Source: Sophora flavescens
Taxonomy: Eukaryota > Streptophyta > Magnoliopsida > Fabales > Fabaceae
Length of the DNA stretch: 64,000 nucleotides
Direction of reading: 5' to 3'
Assembly (NCBI GenBank): GCA_030762895.1
Contig: CM061070.1
Span: forward strand, 51,287,007 to 51,351,006
This document shows, one piece after another, positions 34,233-46,066 of this stretch. The notes below the pieces were generated by a model. That model made no database searches. It worked only from the letters and a program-made list of their open reading frames with translations, and was not told the origin of the DNA. Position 1 is the stretch's first letter, and the number at the start of each line of letters is the position of its first letter. A program made the translations under genes and the position numbers.

Positions 34233-36720
34233 TATACTACCAAAGGCTCACTAGGATTTGGTAAAACTAACACTGGTGCAGATGTCAACCTTTCCTTTAA
34301 GTACTGAAAACTTTCCTCACACTTAGCGTCCCACACAAAGATCTAACCTTTCTTAGTGAGGCGGGTCAAAGGTAAAGCTATACTAGAGAAACCCTCTTTA
34401 AACCTCCTATAGTACCCTGCTAAACCCAAGAAACTCCTAATCTCAGTTACCGACTTTGGTGCTTCTCAGTGGAGCACAGTTTCTACCTTGGCTGGGTCCA
34501 CGGCTATTTCTCCTTTAGAGATGACATGTCCTAAGAAGCTCACCTCTTCTAACCAAAACTCACACTTAGACAACTTAGCATACAACTCCTTCTCCAAAAG
34601 GGTCTGCAAGACTACCCTCAAGTGTTCCTCATGTTCCTCCTTGGTCTTGGAGTACACTAAGATGTCATCAATGAAAACCACCACAAACTTATCCAAGTAT
34701 GGGTGAAAGGTCTTGTTCATATAATCCATGAGCACGATAGGAGCATTATTACCAAAAGGCATAACCAAGTACTCGTAGTGGCCATAACGTGTTCTAAACG
34801 CAGCCTTCGAAATGTCCTCGAGACTTACCCCCGAATCGATGGTACCCTGACCTCAAATCTATCTTGGAGAAGACACAAGCTCCTATCAACTGGTCCATAG
34901 ATCATCAATCCTAGGGAGGGGATACCCGTTCTTAATGGTTACTTTGTTGAGTTGTCGATAGTTGACACACAACCTCATGATGTCATCCTTCATCTTCACC
35001 AACAACATTTGCAGTCCCCATAAGGACACGCTAGGCCTAATGAACTGTTTCTGAATCATTTCCTCCAAGTGTTTCTTCAACTCTGCTAGTTCTAGAGGAG
35101 ACATCCTATAAGGTGCGATGGATATGGGTCTCATTCCTGGTACTAAGTCTATGGTAAACTCCACATCCCTTTCAGGGGGGGTAAGTTGTAAAAATCCCCA
35201 GGGAACACTTCAGGAAACTCTTTCACTATTGGCACATTCCCAACATCAGGCTTGCTCTCTACTTCCAGGGAAGATAACATCATGTAAACTAAGGTATCTT
35301 CTTTCATAGAAGCCTTAACTTGGCTGGCAGAGAGAAATCTCGGATCCTTAGACTCGACAGGAGTTCCAAAAACAATGGTCTTGTTGAAACAGTTCAAGAG
35401 GACATGGTTGGAAGATAACCAGTCCATACCAAGAATGAGATCAAGCACTTTCAAGGGTAAGAACACAAGATCAACTACAAAGTTCCTATCATCAATGGTA
35501 ATGAGACAATTCTTGCATGCATGTGAAGTAAGAATAGGCTTATCTGTGGGTGTAGCAATAATCAAATCACAATCAAGAAGGGTCACAGGCAATTTAAGGT
35601 TTCTGACACAGTCATTTGATATAAATGAATGAGTCGCACTTTGAATCAAACAAAACAAAACAGCTAAAGGAGTTCCATCGATGAGGCACATACCTTAGAT
35701 CAAGTCCTCAGGCTCGGAGGCCTCAGCTCCGTTAAGAGTAAAGACTCTTCCACTGGTCTTCAGCCGATTGGCTTGGGAATGTTAATTCTTGCTAGCACTC
35801 TATGGTTTTGACTTTGTTCCTCCACAATCTCGGCTGATGTAGTCAGGCTTGCCACACTTGAAGCAGATGACATCGGTCTCCTTGCACTGAGCTATGAAAT
35901 TATCCTTCTCGTACTTTCCGCATCTGATGGGTCTAGGAGCAGAAGAATCCCAGTTCCTGAACCTGCCTGTAGAGAATCAGCTGCTTTTACCACCCCGCTT
36001 GAAGTCCCTACGGGCTGGAGCTAGACGCTACTTTCCTCGTCCCTTTGATCGCTCTTCTTATTGCCCTGAGCATCTCGAACTCTTGTAGCTTGCCACTCTG
36101 GATTTGTAGGCATCTTCAAGATGTTACACTTGTTCACCCGCAGGCAGGAAAGACTCAAATCTCCCGATAGGCGATGGCTTGCTTGATTTCTCGGTGCAAA
36201 CCATCCTCGAACTTCATACACATGGAGCGGTCATCATTCACATCTTGATAAAGCATGTAGTAACGAGCAAGCTCCTCGAACTTTGTAGCATACTCCCCCA
36301 CCTGGACATATTCCCTGCTTCAATGCTAAGAACTCCATCTCCTTCTTGTAGCGGATGTCACTGGGAAGTACTTTTCTAAGAACTCATCCTTGAATGCAAT
36401 GCAAGTGATCATTGTACCCTCGGCATCCAAAGTGCGCGACAATTCTCCCACCAATGCTCAGCTTCCCTCACAAGATAAAAGTCCCAAAAATGACCTTTCA
36501 AAATCATTGGATGCCATAGCTCGGAAGATTTTCTCGGTCTCACGAATCCATAGAAGAGCACCTACAAGGTCATAAGCTCCTTTGAATGAGGGCGGATTGT
36601 TCCACTGGAACATATCCAGAACCTGAAATTCAGTTGGTCCTCCATTATTTTTGTTCTGATTCTATCCTATAGCATTGGCAAGCAATGCCAAAGAGTCAGC
36701 GATACCTGATCATTCCTACC
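34233..36720 (-). pseudogene. Element E gag and PR-RT-RH remnants
   Basis: On the - strand: decayed gag (about 35,720-36,720) with an intact zinc knuckle CFKCGKPDYISRDC (about 35825-35866). The protease region (35149-35691) has the active-site Asp lost (LIQSATHSF in place of the DSGATHSF-type motif) but keeps LDLILGMDWL. RT N-terminus (34886-35164, VPGMRPISIAPYRM) and RT palm with intact FIDDILVYS (34466-34768) follow. The start of RNase H (34233-34336, FQYLKERLTSAPVLVLPNP) is broken by the Athila-like fragment. Non-functional. Confidence 0.85.
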
Positions 36721-36901
36721 TCTTCTTGTCATAGGTTCCTGTACTGTCCAAGACAACTGTTTAATACATAAAACCAAACAGGAAAAACTATAGGTACCTA
36801 ATACTACACATCATTGCCCATAATAAATATAGACAATCCATCCAAGAGCACACAAAAGATAACATAACAGACACATACCCCCACTGTAGGGGACAGACCG
36901 A

Positions 36902-36912
36902 CTCTGAAACCA
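36902..36912 (-). other. Primer binding site of element E
   Basis: On the - strand TGGTTTCAGAG, one base from the initiator-Met site TGGTATCAGAG, 5 bp inside the LTR that starts at 36918. This fixes the - strand orientation of the element. Confidence 0.8.
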
Positions 36913-36946
36913 CTAAATGCGACACCCTCTACCCAGTACATATATA

Positions 36947-37177
36947 GGGGGAAACTCAAGTGAGAGGAGTGTCTTATTGTGAGAGTGGGAGGAACAAATC
37001 TGGGCCATTAAACCATACATGGATGGTCAGGATTAGAAGTTAGTTGGTGGTCATGTGATCACTTAAAAAAGTCACATAACTTTATGTTCTGGTCTTGACC
37101 ATTCATGTATGATCCAAAGGTCCAGATTTACTCCTCTCATCTCTCATAATAACACACCCTCTCACTTGAGTTGCTCC
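36947..37177. mobile_element. MITE inside the element E LTR
   Basis: A 231-bp segment with long imperfect inverted ends of about 75-80 bp. The left arm starts GGGGGAAACTCAAGTGAGAG; the right arm, reverse-complemented, starts GGAGCAACTCAAGTGAGAG. Matching continues through AATCTGG and CATACATG. The segment is absent from the LTR copies at 22867 and 60664. The flanks are TA-rich, so the target duplication cannot be resolved. Confidence 0.75.

Positions 37178-37235
<58 letters not shown>
37178..37235. repeat. (TA)n microsatellite
   Basis: About 27 TA units next to the MITE, at the position where sister LTR copies have (CA)n followed by TATATA. Confidence 0.95.
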
Positions 37236-37239
<4 letters not shown>

Positions 37240-39113
37240 CGTGCATATATATTGATAATGAACATAAACAAGGTAGCGAGTACCACATGAATCAAAAACA
37301 TAATCTCTGCAGAAAATCAACATAAAAACACAAACAAAAGAAACCCACGATGTCACATATCAAAGATGGTAACCAAAATCCGGAAAATACATCGAAATAA
37401 CTACGTAAAGATAAATTCATAAACTACGAGCGAAGCGATCTCCTCGGTATCACTCCTCAACAAGCTGCTCACAATCCTCTGCATAAAGATAAGACATATA
37501 CAAGGAAACAACAGAATATGGGGAGTAAGAAACCGTTATATAAACATAATGGCAATAGGGCACTTAGAAAGATAATCATACAACACATTAACATAAACAT
37601 ATCACAATATATAGCATATTAATCTCATCAATACATATCCAACAATGTATGCTATGCATGCAATACTACTCCACTACACCGTTATGCGTGTGGATCCATA
37701 ACTATATCAGGAAGATAACTTCGGAGTTACATATCCACATTGGTCATTAAGCACCATCGCCAGCAATTTGGCCATTAAGCATCAAAGTTAACATCGTGCG
37801 ATAATTCCTCGTTACCATCTTAACCATCTTAGTATCTTATGTTTTATTATCTTTGTTAAGGCTTAATTAGACTATTTATCTTGTCTTTACTTTAATTATT
37901 GTCCCATTTCATCATAGGGGGAAAATCTGGGTGAAGCCACCCAAATCCCACTTAACGTCACATACTGATAGGGAAGCATGACTGTACTACCCCAATCACG
38001 AGCGTGCTTGAATTGTGCATGGGTGTGCTTATTTATCGATGCACGGTCGTGGTTACTGGAGCACGACCATACAACGTCCTATGAGCAAGGGTGTGCTGCC
38101 CTTTGAACATGGTCGTGCTGCCCATATGCACGGTCGTGCTTTCTGGAGCGTGGCAGTACGAATCTGGGCAGAATGTTTGGGAACTCTTTCCAAAACTCCC
38201 TAGAGGACTCATAGATCAATCCTATTGGCTTTAAACTACACCATTGAATATAAATCTCACCCATATTTACTAATCTTCATGTCTTATTAGCAATTTTGGG
38301 AATTAATCCTTAATCTTTATTTCATTGCTAGAATCCCTAAAACACTTATAGATCAATCCTAGTGTATTAACTATACCATTGAGCATTTAACCTCACCCCT
38401 TTTTACTATGATTCATGTCTTATGAACGTTGAGAATTAATCTTTAATTCTTGCTTTCATACTAACATCCCTATGTCTTTAATTAGTGTATTTATAGCAAC
38501 AACGGAATTCATCGGCATCAACATCATAATCAATGCATTCATTCATGGCATAACATCATTATCAATGTTAATTCACAATTACAACATGCCAAGCATATAT
38601 AAAACATAGCCATTCATATAACAAACAATATCAATTAAGCATTTAGAACACAACAAAGCTCATGGATTAACCCTTCATCTTACGCTACCCATAGACCTAC
38701 ATGTTATACTAATTCCTTCTCCCCATACCTAGTATGAAGATCTAAATTATCATCAAATTTAAGTGAATCTACTATTGGCTCCCTCGAACGGCCCGACGAG
38801 TTCCTTAAGCCTTAGTCAAAAACACAAAAGGGGAAACCATTAGTCTCACAATTCAACAAAACAAGAATAGGAAATTAACAAAGGGGATAACAAGGTTACC
38901 TTAACTTGACACTAACACGTGACTCTCTCTCCCCAATCGCAAGCAACAACACCGAAAAACACGAAGGGTTTTAAAGAGAAGAGAGGGAAGAGGTTTCTGT
39001 CGCACAAGGATTGCAAAAACTGTCAAAAGTGAGGGTTGTACCTGCAACCCTCCTAACTTACCTATTTATAATGTCAGAACAGTACGTACGGCTGTGCTTC
39101 GTGATGTACGGCC

Positions 39114-40362
39114 TGTTGAGACCTCATAAGTCTGAGACACATTCAATGTGTAAATTATCTATGTTTTGATGATTCCAAATAGATTAAGTATATATGGTAA
39201 TATTGAACCTTATGAAATTACTGATAAGTCTGATAAGTGTGCAGGAAAATGGACTTAAGGTCACTCGTCAAAAAATCTGACCCGTCTAATTTTTAGTACA
39301 ACGTAGTTTTAGACTTGTCTAAAAACTTACCCATCTAAAAATTAATCAACTCAGACTTAGACCAAAGTCAAAGCTTTATCAAGATTCCGATCTAGTTGAT
39401 GATGTGGCATGAATCATAAGTCTGGAGAAGCCTCAGAAGATCACCCATCTAAAAATGACTCAATCACTCTTCTAAGTTTTGGCTCATTTTCACCTGTCTA
39501 ATTCTGGACTGCACAAGCACTCGTCTGAATTTGAAACGCTGCTACACTAGGTAAAATGGCAGTTTGTCAAAATGAAGTCCAAGTCAACTTTATTCAAATA
39601 AGATGCCTTCCTTAAGGATCTTGAAGACCTCTGGACAAGAGCACAAAGGATAAAAGAATAAAGAATGTTTGTTTTAAGGATTTAAGGAATAAACACGCAA
39701 CCTATGTACCACAGCAATCATCTTTTAGTTGTTCTAGTTCAAAGTAAAAGTGCTTTCCAAAAAAGTGAACCGAGTGTTGCCTTGAAAGAGGAAAGCTCTC
39801 TGCAAAGTATAAGAAGTCTGCTGCTGCAACTCTGATACAACAGCTGCTCATAACAAAAGGGTACTCGTGGAATGCTTTGTTGAAACTCAACGTCCCTAAA
39901 CATTTAATGCCTACACAGAACGGCTCTTTGGCATTAATGGTGTTCCAGAAACTCAAATCAAAGAGCACACTTTCTGAAGCTGTGCCTGAATGATCAATTG
40001 ATTGAAGTCTTTATATAGATCAAACCATGAAGATGAAGATAAGAAGTTGAATATCATCAAGAACTCTGCGCAAGAAGCATTTACTCACTTCATTAACTTC
40101 ATCATTCTTTCATTGAATACTGGTTTAATCATTTGATATTAATTCGCAGTCTTTCACACTTCATATTTATTTCACTCTCTGAGTGTTGTCTGAAAGATTT
40201 GCAAGTTGTATTAATTACACAAAACCTTTACTCCTTACTATGTTGATCCTGAAGAGCCTAGGTAAGAAAAGAATACTTGTTTAAGTGTTGAGCCTAGAGA
40301 GGCTAGGTGTGAAAAGAATACTTACACTATAATCTGGTCGGTTAAAGTGGAAAATTGGTGCT
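39114..40362 (+). mobile_element. Sirevirus-type copia LTR, + orientation, truncated by the gap
   Basis: Begins TGTTGAGACCTCATAAG, the same start as the opposite-strand LTR ending at 55000, and follows it collinearly at roughly 85-90% by eye. Matching features include paired CCTAG...GGCTAGGTG blocks near 40255-40310, a TATATAGA box near 40011, and repeated CACYCGTCTAA-type words. It inserted into the element E 5' LTR. The rest of the element would lie in or beyond the gap. Confidence 0.75.
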
Positions 40363-40862
40363 NNNNNNNNNNNNNNNNNNNNNNNNNNNNNNNNNNNNNN
40401 NNNNNNNNNNNNNNNNNNNNNNNNNNNNNNNNNNNNNNNNNNNNNNNNNNNNNNNNNNNNNNNNNNNNNNNNNNNNNNNNNNNNNNNNNNNNNNNNNNNN
40501 NNNNNNNNNNNNNNNNNNNNNNNNNNNNNNNNNNNNNNNNNNNNNNNNNNNNNNNNNNNNNNNNNNNNNNNNNNNNNNNNNNNNNNNNNNNNNNNNNNNN
40601 NNNNNNNNNNNNNNNNNNNNNNNNNNNNNNNNNNNNNNNNNNNNNNNNNNNNNNNNNNNNNNNNNNNNNNNNNNNNNNNNNNNNNNNNNNNNNNNNNNNN
40701 NNNNNNNNNNNNNNNNNNNNNNNNNNNNNNNNNNNNNNNNNNNNNNNNNNNNNNNNNNNNNNNNNNNNNNNNNNNNNNNNNNNNNNNNNNNNNNNNNNNN
40801 NNNNNNNNNNNNNNNNNNNNNNNNNNNNNNNNNNNNNNNNNNNNNNNNNNNNNNNNNNNNNN
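40363..40862. other. Assembly gap, 500 N
   Basis: Exactly 500 unknown bases. It separates a Sirevirus LTR from an unrelated Tat-like gag, so the join may hide many kilobases. Confidence 0.99.
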
Positions 40863-42838
40863 ATGATCATTCCTACATTGAGTGGCACTTGAGCCTCAAC
40901 CTTGGATATGCCAGCTTAGAAGGGGTTGACATCCACCTTCATGTCTGCTTTTGCCTTATCAGCAAATTTCAGTTTACCTTCCATCAATGCTTTTTTAATC
41001 AAGTCCCTGAAACGGACACATTCATTAGTGACATGGCCGAATATATTATGATATTTGCAATACTTCCGGTCTCTTATTTCATCAGACTTCAATAATCTAT
41101 GATCTCTTGCTAGCTTGATTTGTCTATCTTTCAACAAGACATTGAATATTTGATCTGCCTTAGCAGCATCAAACGTGTATGTTTTCTTATTATTATAATT
41201 CATTTTTTATTTAGCCCTAACTAGTTTCAAGGCCTGACACATATATGGCGGCCCTGTTTGAAGTTATGCTAGGTCTACTTCATATTCCTAGTCGGTACCT
41301 TCATCCTCACTTGATTGTTCGTACTCGACGAAGTTTATTTTCTCTCGTTTTAAAAATTTCTTTTGCTTTTGATTCTTCTCAGCTTTTAACTGCTCTATCT
41401 ATCGAACTTTCTCACCTAACTGTGCTAAGTCGACAAGATGTTGGTTTACTAACTTTTTCCTAGTATAATAGTCCAACCCCTGCAGCAATCTTAACTATCT
41501 CTGCCTCTGGAATTGGGGTAAAGCACCTACTCCTCATCTGTCGGAATCTACTAAGATAATCATTGACAGACTCGTTGAACGTCCTCCTAAATGCAAACAA
41601 GTCAGTTAAACCCACTTTGAAGTCACCCCGGAAGAACTGTTCATGAAAACTTCTTTCTAATTGAGCCCAAGTATGGATAGAATTAGGTCTCAATGTCGAA
41701 AACCAAGAAAATGCATTCTTGGTCAAGGAACTAGGGAAGAGCCTTATTTTTATCCCTCCATCAAATGCTAACTCCCCCATTTTTATGGTATACCTAGCAA
41801 TGTGCTTGACAGTGGATTCTCCACTATCTCCATAGAATTTCAACAGTTTAGGGACTTTAATTCCCCTTGGTAATTCTGCCTGCTGTACCCAATCAGGGAA
41901 AGCCGACACAAAATATGGTTGGTTTGCATAACCCACATTAAACCCAAAGCGGTTGAGAGCCTTCTCGACCACTTGGTTCACATCTTGTTCCACCACCCTA
42001 TTCGCTCCAAGTTGTTGTCGAAGGAACCTGATGGCAGGGTTCATTATTGGCCTAAGTTCTCCATTTCACTGGAGCACATGTCCTTACGGGGGCCCTTCTT
42101 GTTGAGAAATTTCCCCTGACCTGGCCTGTGGGCCCTAAATTTTGACCCTTATTCACAACCGGTTGCGGTCCCTGATTTGGACCTTGATTTACACCTGGTG
42201 GTGGCCCTTGCCCCCAGTCGTATTGGTAACCCCCTGTTGTGGTTGTACCACTGGTTGGTCATTTTGGGCAAGCATTTGAACACCGCGAATAGCCAACCCT
42301 AGTGCTTGGTTTAATAAAGTAAGTTGCTGCGCCAACACAACATATACTTCATTCGTATTCTGCACCATTGGCGCCATAACCTCACCCATTGTTGTGTGAA
42401 TGTGTTAACTAGTTCATGATTGTTCATTTCCTTTTCTAGACACAAAGTACGTAATTAATTTGGAGTGAGGACACTATTTCCAAACCCTGAAGGATCGACA
42501 ATTTGTCTATCCTGCCTAGTAGTGGTTGGTGTGCTCGTTGAACCTAGAAGAGTTTGATTGTGCAAACTCGCAAAAGTAGTACTAGGGCGCCATTGTGGCA
42601 TCCCATATGGGTATCTTGGATCATTACTCGTCTGCAGAGGGGATGAATGCACTCCCTTGGCAGTCTGCCCCATTGTTGTATGGAACGTAGGGTCTATGAT
42701 CTCTGAAACCACTGGTTATGTAAACGTCGACATTGTCGACCTCGTTACCCCTGCTGTAGTAACAGCAATGCTTCTTTGAGGGGCAGCGGTACTCGCTTGC
42801 ACTGATCGTGTATCAGCATTATTAGTGTTACTCATTGT
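40863..42838 (-). pseudogene. gag of the Tat-like element
   Basis: On the - strand, from about 42838 (MSNTNNADTRSVQ). The capsid-like core is at 41460-42044 (IKIRLFPSSLTKNAFSWFST, FHEQFFRGDFKVGL, FNESVNDYLSRFR), and a zinc-finger-like segment CKYHNIFGHVTNEC at about 41020-41070, a spacing typical of Tat/Ogre gag. Several frameshifts or stops separate the segments (42389, 42189, 41460). The 3' end is cut by the gap. Confidence 0.8.
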
Positions 42839-42929
42839 ACTTGTTTCTTGAGATGGATCAACTACTGCAATAATCTTGTCGTGTGATGTGTGAGATTTAT
42901 GGCATGCCGGCAAGAGACCAATCTAAGTA

Positions 42930-43463
42930 TGAGGTCTCCGATCCACTTGAATTAATTTTGAAAATTACTTGCTTTGTGATCAATTTAGAAATTATTTGGT
43001 ATGTGGAATGTGATGCATTGAGATGAGTTGTCCCTTTGTTATATGCTTTTGAGTTGATGAAATTATTATTGTTATTAAAAGTATTTTTTATATTTTTTTT
43101 TGGAAAAATTAGCGGATACCATGGACAGTTTTTCTGGTTACCATGCCGGATGAGAACAACACTATTTTCGAATCATTTTATAATTGTATTTCTTTTCACT
43201 GTGATTTTATATCTCATTATAAGTGTTGTTTTCGGAGCGAGGACAGTTGAGGACATAGAGATCGAAGAGCTACCTTTTTTATTAGCTAGTTGGCTAGAAT
43301 TGTAGAATGTCTTAAGCGCGCCATGCCGACATTATTTAATATGAGGCATTTTTCAGACTTGGTTATTTGAGAAAATATTTATGACTCATATATTTTAATT
43401 ACATGTTTTAAAGGTTTTTATTTGAATTTATTTTGGGTTACTAATGTAACGAAGGGCGTTACA
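42930..43463 (-). repeat. 5' LTR of the Tat-like element
   Basis: The right boundary is inferred from the LTR-like end AAGGGCGTTACA, after which the envelope-like ORF resumes. The left boundary (about 42930) is approximate. No second copy exists in the window to prove the length. Confidence 0.5.
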
Positions 43464-45044
43464 ACTTCCAGAGAGGCAATAATTCTTAGATCCTTGATAA
43501 AAAGCATGGCAGAGCTGCATTCATCAGTGACTTCAAAAGGAGTTGACCTTGAGGAAAGATGATAACAAGGTAAGGAGGATTTTGGAAGGGAGTTGTGTCT
43601 GGTGTTAAAGAAGAGATCACGAAAGATCTTTCTCAGAGGGATTTGACACTGATTTTTAACATAATCCGGTGTGGGTGATCTAGATGGTGGTGAGGTGGGT
43701 GAGTCAAAGATGTCAAAGTCATTTTGATGATCATCTTGGTAAGATTCAGAAGAATGGGATGAGTATGGTGTTGATGGTTCAGACATGTGAGTGTCAGGTT
43801 CAGACATGTGATTTTCTGGTTCAAAAAAGGTGGTGTTGGTGGTGTGGGAGCTTTTTGTGGTGAGGGAGATGTAGTTTCAGGTGGTGGTGAAGGTGTTTTG
43901 TTTTTGGGTGAGGTGAACATGTTTTGTTCTTAGGTGGTGGTGATGGTGTTCTGATTTTGTAGGTGGAGGGGTTGGCAGTTTGGTTTGAGAGGGTGTTGAG
44001 GGTGGTGTTTCCTGCAATACTAATTTCCTCTTGATCCAATATGAATGACTGTCTAAGAGGCTCGACAGCTTTCCTCTTAGTTGTTGTTGTTGTTCTCTTC
44101 TTCTTGGGGATCACAATCTCATTAACTTGAGACTCCCCCTCAGTCTGACCAACATTCTCAGATACTCTTTTCCTTTTGGTAGGTAGTTTCTAAGGTCTGG
44201 TAGAAGTGGTGGCGAGGCGTGAGCGATTGCGAGTTTAGTAATAGTACCATCATCAGCTTGTTGAGGTTCTTCCACAACAGGTTCCTCAAAAGGTGTCAAC
44301 TGCACCTTCATTAGTGATATAGTCTTCGTTGTGATCTGCGTGCAGAGATTCACACCGGAAGGCGATTTGCAAATCCATTAGAGTATTTGCCCTAAAACCT
44401 CTAGTCATTAACATGCCATAGGGATAGCCCTTGTATTTCCCTTTAGCAGCTTTCTCCATATGCTTAAAAATGAGATCAGTGATATCTATCATAATCTTTT
44501 GGACAAGATGATATATAGCAAATTTCTCAATTTTACCCGCATGGTCTCACGACCCAGTCCTAGGCATTACACAGTTAGTAATGAGCACATGAAGAAACCT
44601 TGCCTTAGCAGTCAGATACTTAGAGTCTAGGTCTTCTGGTTGAGGGACTCTGTAAATGGCAATGTTGACCATTTCTTCACCTATGGAGTTCATCCAGTCA
44701 GCAGCAGACCCAGCACCTTCCCTTGGGCATTTGGTCACTTCATCAAGTGATTCGTGGGTAATGATGTCATGGTCATCCCCAACATCCCCAGATATCATCG
44801 AAGTGAGGTTGTCCTTGGCGATCTTGGCACTTCTCCAGAAAGCCCTAACCAAAGAAGGATAAACAACTTCTCTTAGTTTGAAGAACGGTGTCCATCCAGC
44901 AGCTTCAATCTCAGCAGAGACATCCATTCCTTTGATTTTGAGTTTCTCGAAGTTCAGAACTCTTCCTGGGTGAACCTTCTTAATTTCAGTCGCAAATATG
45001 TGTGCTTGTGCAGCAATGATCTCGAGAAAACTCTTGGGTGCCAT
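43464..45044 (-). pseudogene. Envelope-like ORF of the Sirevirus-type element (broken)
   Basis: On the - strand it starts MAPKSFLEIIAAQAHIFATE (45044) and runs to a break at 44547; the middle includes WTPFFKLREVVYPSLVRAFW. Further segments lie at 44286-44492 and, frame-shifted, 43464-44353. The last part is Pro/Ser/His-rich (PSPPPETTSPSPQKAPTPP near 43,850-43,900). Position after pol and its start resemble the third ORF of SIRE-class copia elements, whose function is unproven. No clear signal peptide or transmembrane helix was seen. It ends where the Tat-like LTR begins. Confidence 0.6.
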
Positions 45045-45066
45045 TGTTGTTCATAAAAGAGGAAAC

Positions 45067-45440
45067 TTTAGGGTTTGAAAAGAGAGATTTTTGAGGTTGA
45101 AGACAAGGGGTTTTCAGAGAGAGAGAATGCAAAGATTTCAGAAAGCGTAACTTTTCTAAAATGTTTCGAGTAACTTTTAAGAGAAGAAAAGGAAATAATG
45201 AGTGCTTTTACGTTGGGAACAAGGAGAGAGGTTATGTCATAAAGGGTAATAAATTTGAAATGACAGTTGTGAAAAGACAGAACATTTTTAAGAAAACGGA
45301 GGGAACTTTTGCAATGTACACGTATCTTAGTTAGGGTTAGCACTTTGAGAGTGCTTTTAGCCACATCATCAGATGTTTGGCTAAAGTAGATGAGTGAAGC
45401 ATAAAATTTAGACATGTAAATTTTCAGACAGATAAGTATA
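45067..45440 (-). other. Spacer between pol and envelope-like ORF
   Basis: About 370 bp of non-coding sequence between the decayed pol C-terminus and the ATG at 45044. It is purine-rich near 45100-45330 on the + strand. No promoter can be assigned with confidence. Confidence 0.5.
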
Positions 45441-46066
45441 CAATTATTTACACACGTTATGCATGTTAAGATTCCTTCTAATAAAAACAAATCTATCTTC
45501 ACTTAAAGGTTTAGTAAATATGTCAGCCCACTGATTTTCAGTGTTGACAAACTTAATTTCAAAACTCCTTTTTGAACATAATCTCTAATAAAATGATGTT
45601 TTATCTCTATATTTTTTGCTCTAGAATGCTGAATGGGATTTTTAGACATGTTAATAGCACTGGTATTATCACACCAAACAAGTATGTTATGTTCAAACAT
45701 GGAATAATCCTCAAGTTGATATTTTACCCAAAGCAGTTGTGAACAACAACTTGTTGCATATATATATTCAGCTTCAGCAGTTGAGAGAGCAATGGTGCTT
45801 TGCCTTTTGCTTGACCAGGAGATCATATTTGCACCAATGAAGTGACATCCTCCACTGGTACTTTTTCTGTCAATTCTATCTCCAGCAAAATCAGCATCAC
45901 AAAATCCAGCTAACCTAGAATCTTCGAATTTCTTATACAACAGACCAAGGTTAGTGGTTCCAATAAGGTATCTAAAAACTCTTTTAATAGCCTTATAATG
46001 AGAGTCTTTAGGATCTAATTGAAATCTAGCACATACACTACAAGAAAATAACATAATAGCTGCCAA
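45440..46066 (-). pseudogene. RNase H domain of the Sirevirus-type pol (C-terminal part)
   Basis: The copia RNase H pattern is well kept: YKAIKRVFRYLIGTTNLGL, GFCDADFAGDRIDRKSTSG, ISWSSKRQSTIALSTAEAEY and VWCDNTSAINMSKNPIQHS. Upstream coding sequence is separated by the CACTA insertion. Taking out 46036-51034 and one ATA leaves the frame open across the junction. A shift near 45560 degrades the last residues. Confidence 0.88.

Larger units (their letters stand above)
22867..39113 (-). mobile_element. Element E: Tekay-like Ty3/gypsy chromovirus with nested insertions
   Basis: The left (3') LTR is 22867-24180 plus 29143-29866, split by element D. The internal region spans 29867-36917 with an Athila remnant inside. 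The right (5') LTR starts at 36918 and is cut at 39114 by a Sirevirus LTR. The initiator-Met primer site is at 36902-36912 and the polypurine tract at 29867-29885. LTR ends are TGTGACACCC/TGCGACACCC and GGGTGTTACA. A solo LTR of the same family (46627-49183) shows that the full LTR is about 2.56 kb. Lineage is inferred from the integrase and RT types and the long LTRs. All genes are broken. Confidence 0.8.
36918..39113 (-). repeat. 5' LTR of element E, interrupted
   Basis: Starts TGCGACACCCTCTACCC and matches 22867 onward and the solo LTR at 46627. It contains a MITE (36947-37177), a TA run, and GCACGGTCGTGC-type palindromes (about 37,975-38,160). A - strand TATA box lies near 39061-39072. 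A + strand Sirevirus-type LTR interrupts it at 39114. The last roughly 0.45 kb was not found. Confidence 0.8.
40863..43463 (-). mobile_element. Tat-like Ty3/gypsy element, 5' end (LTR, leader, gag)
   Basis: On the - strand the 5' LTR occupies about 42930-43463 (starts TGTAACGCCC). It is followed by a primer-site-like segment (TTGGTCTCTTGCCGG, 42908-42923) resembling, imperfectly, the tRNA-Asp type sites of Athila/Tat elements, then gag. Pol and the 3' LTR are not in the window and would lie beyond the gap. It abuts the envelope-like ORF of the Sirevirus element at 43464. Confidence 0.65.

Noticed and set aside
41245..41463. + strand frames over the Tat-like gag, and similar + strand frames over other - strand pol genes
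   Set aside because: They are opposite-strand shadows of recognisable retroelement domains.
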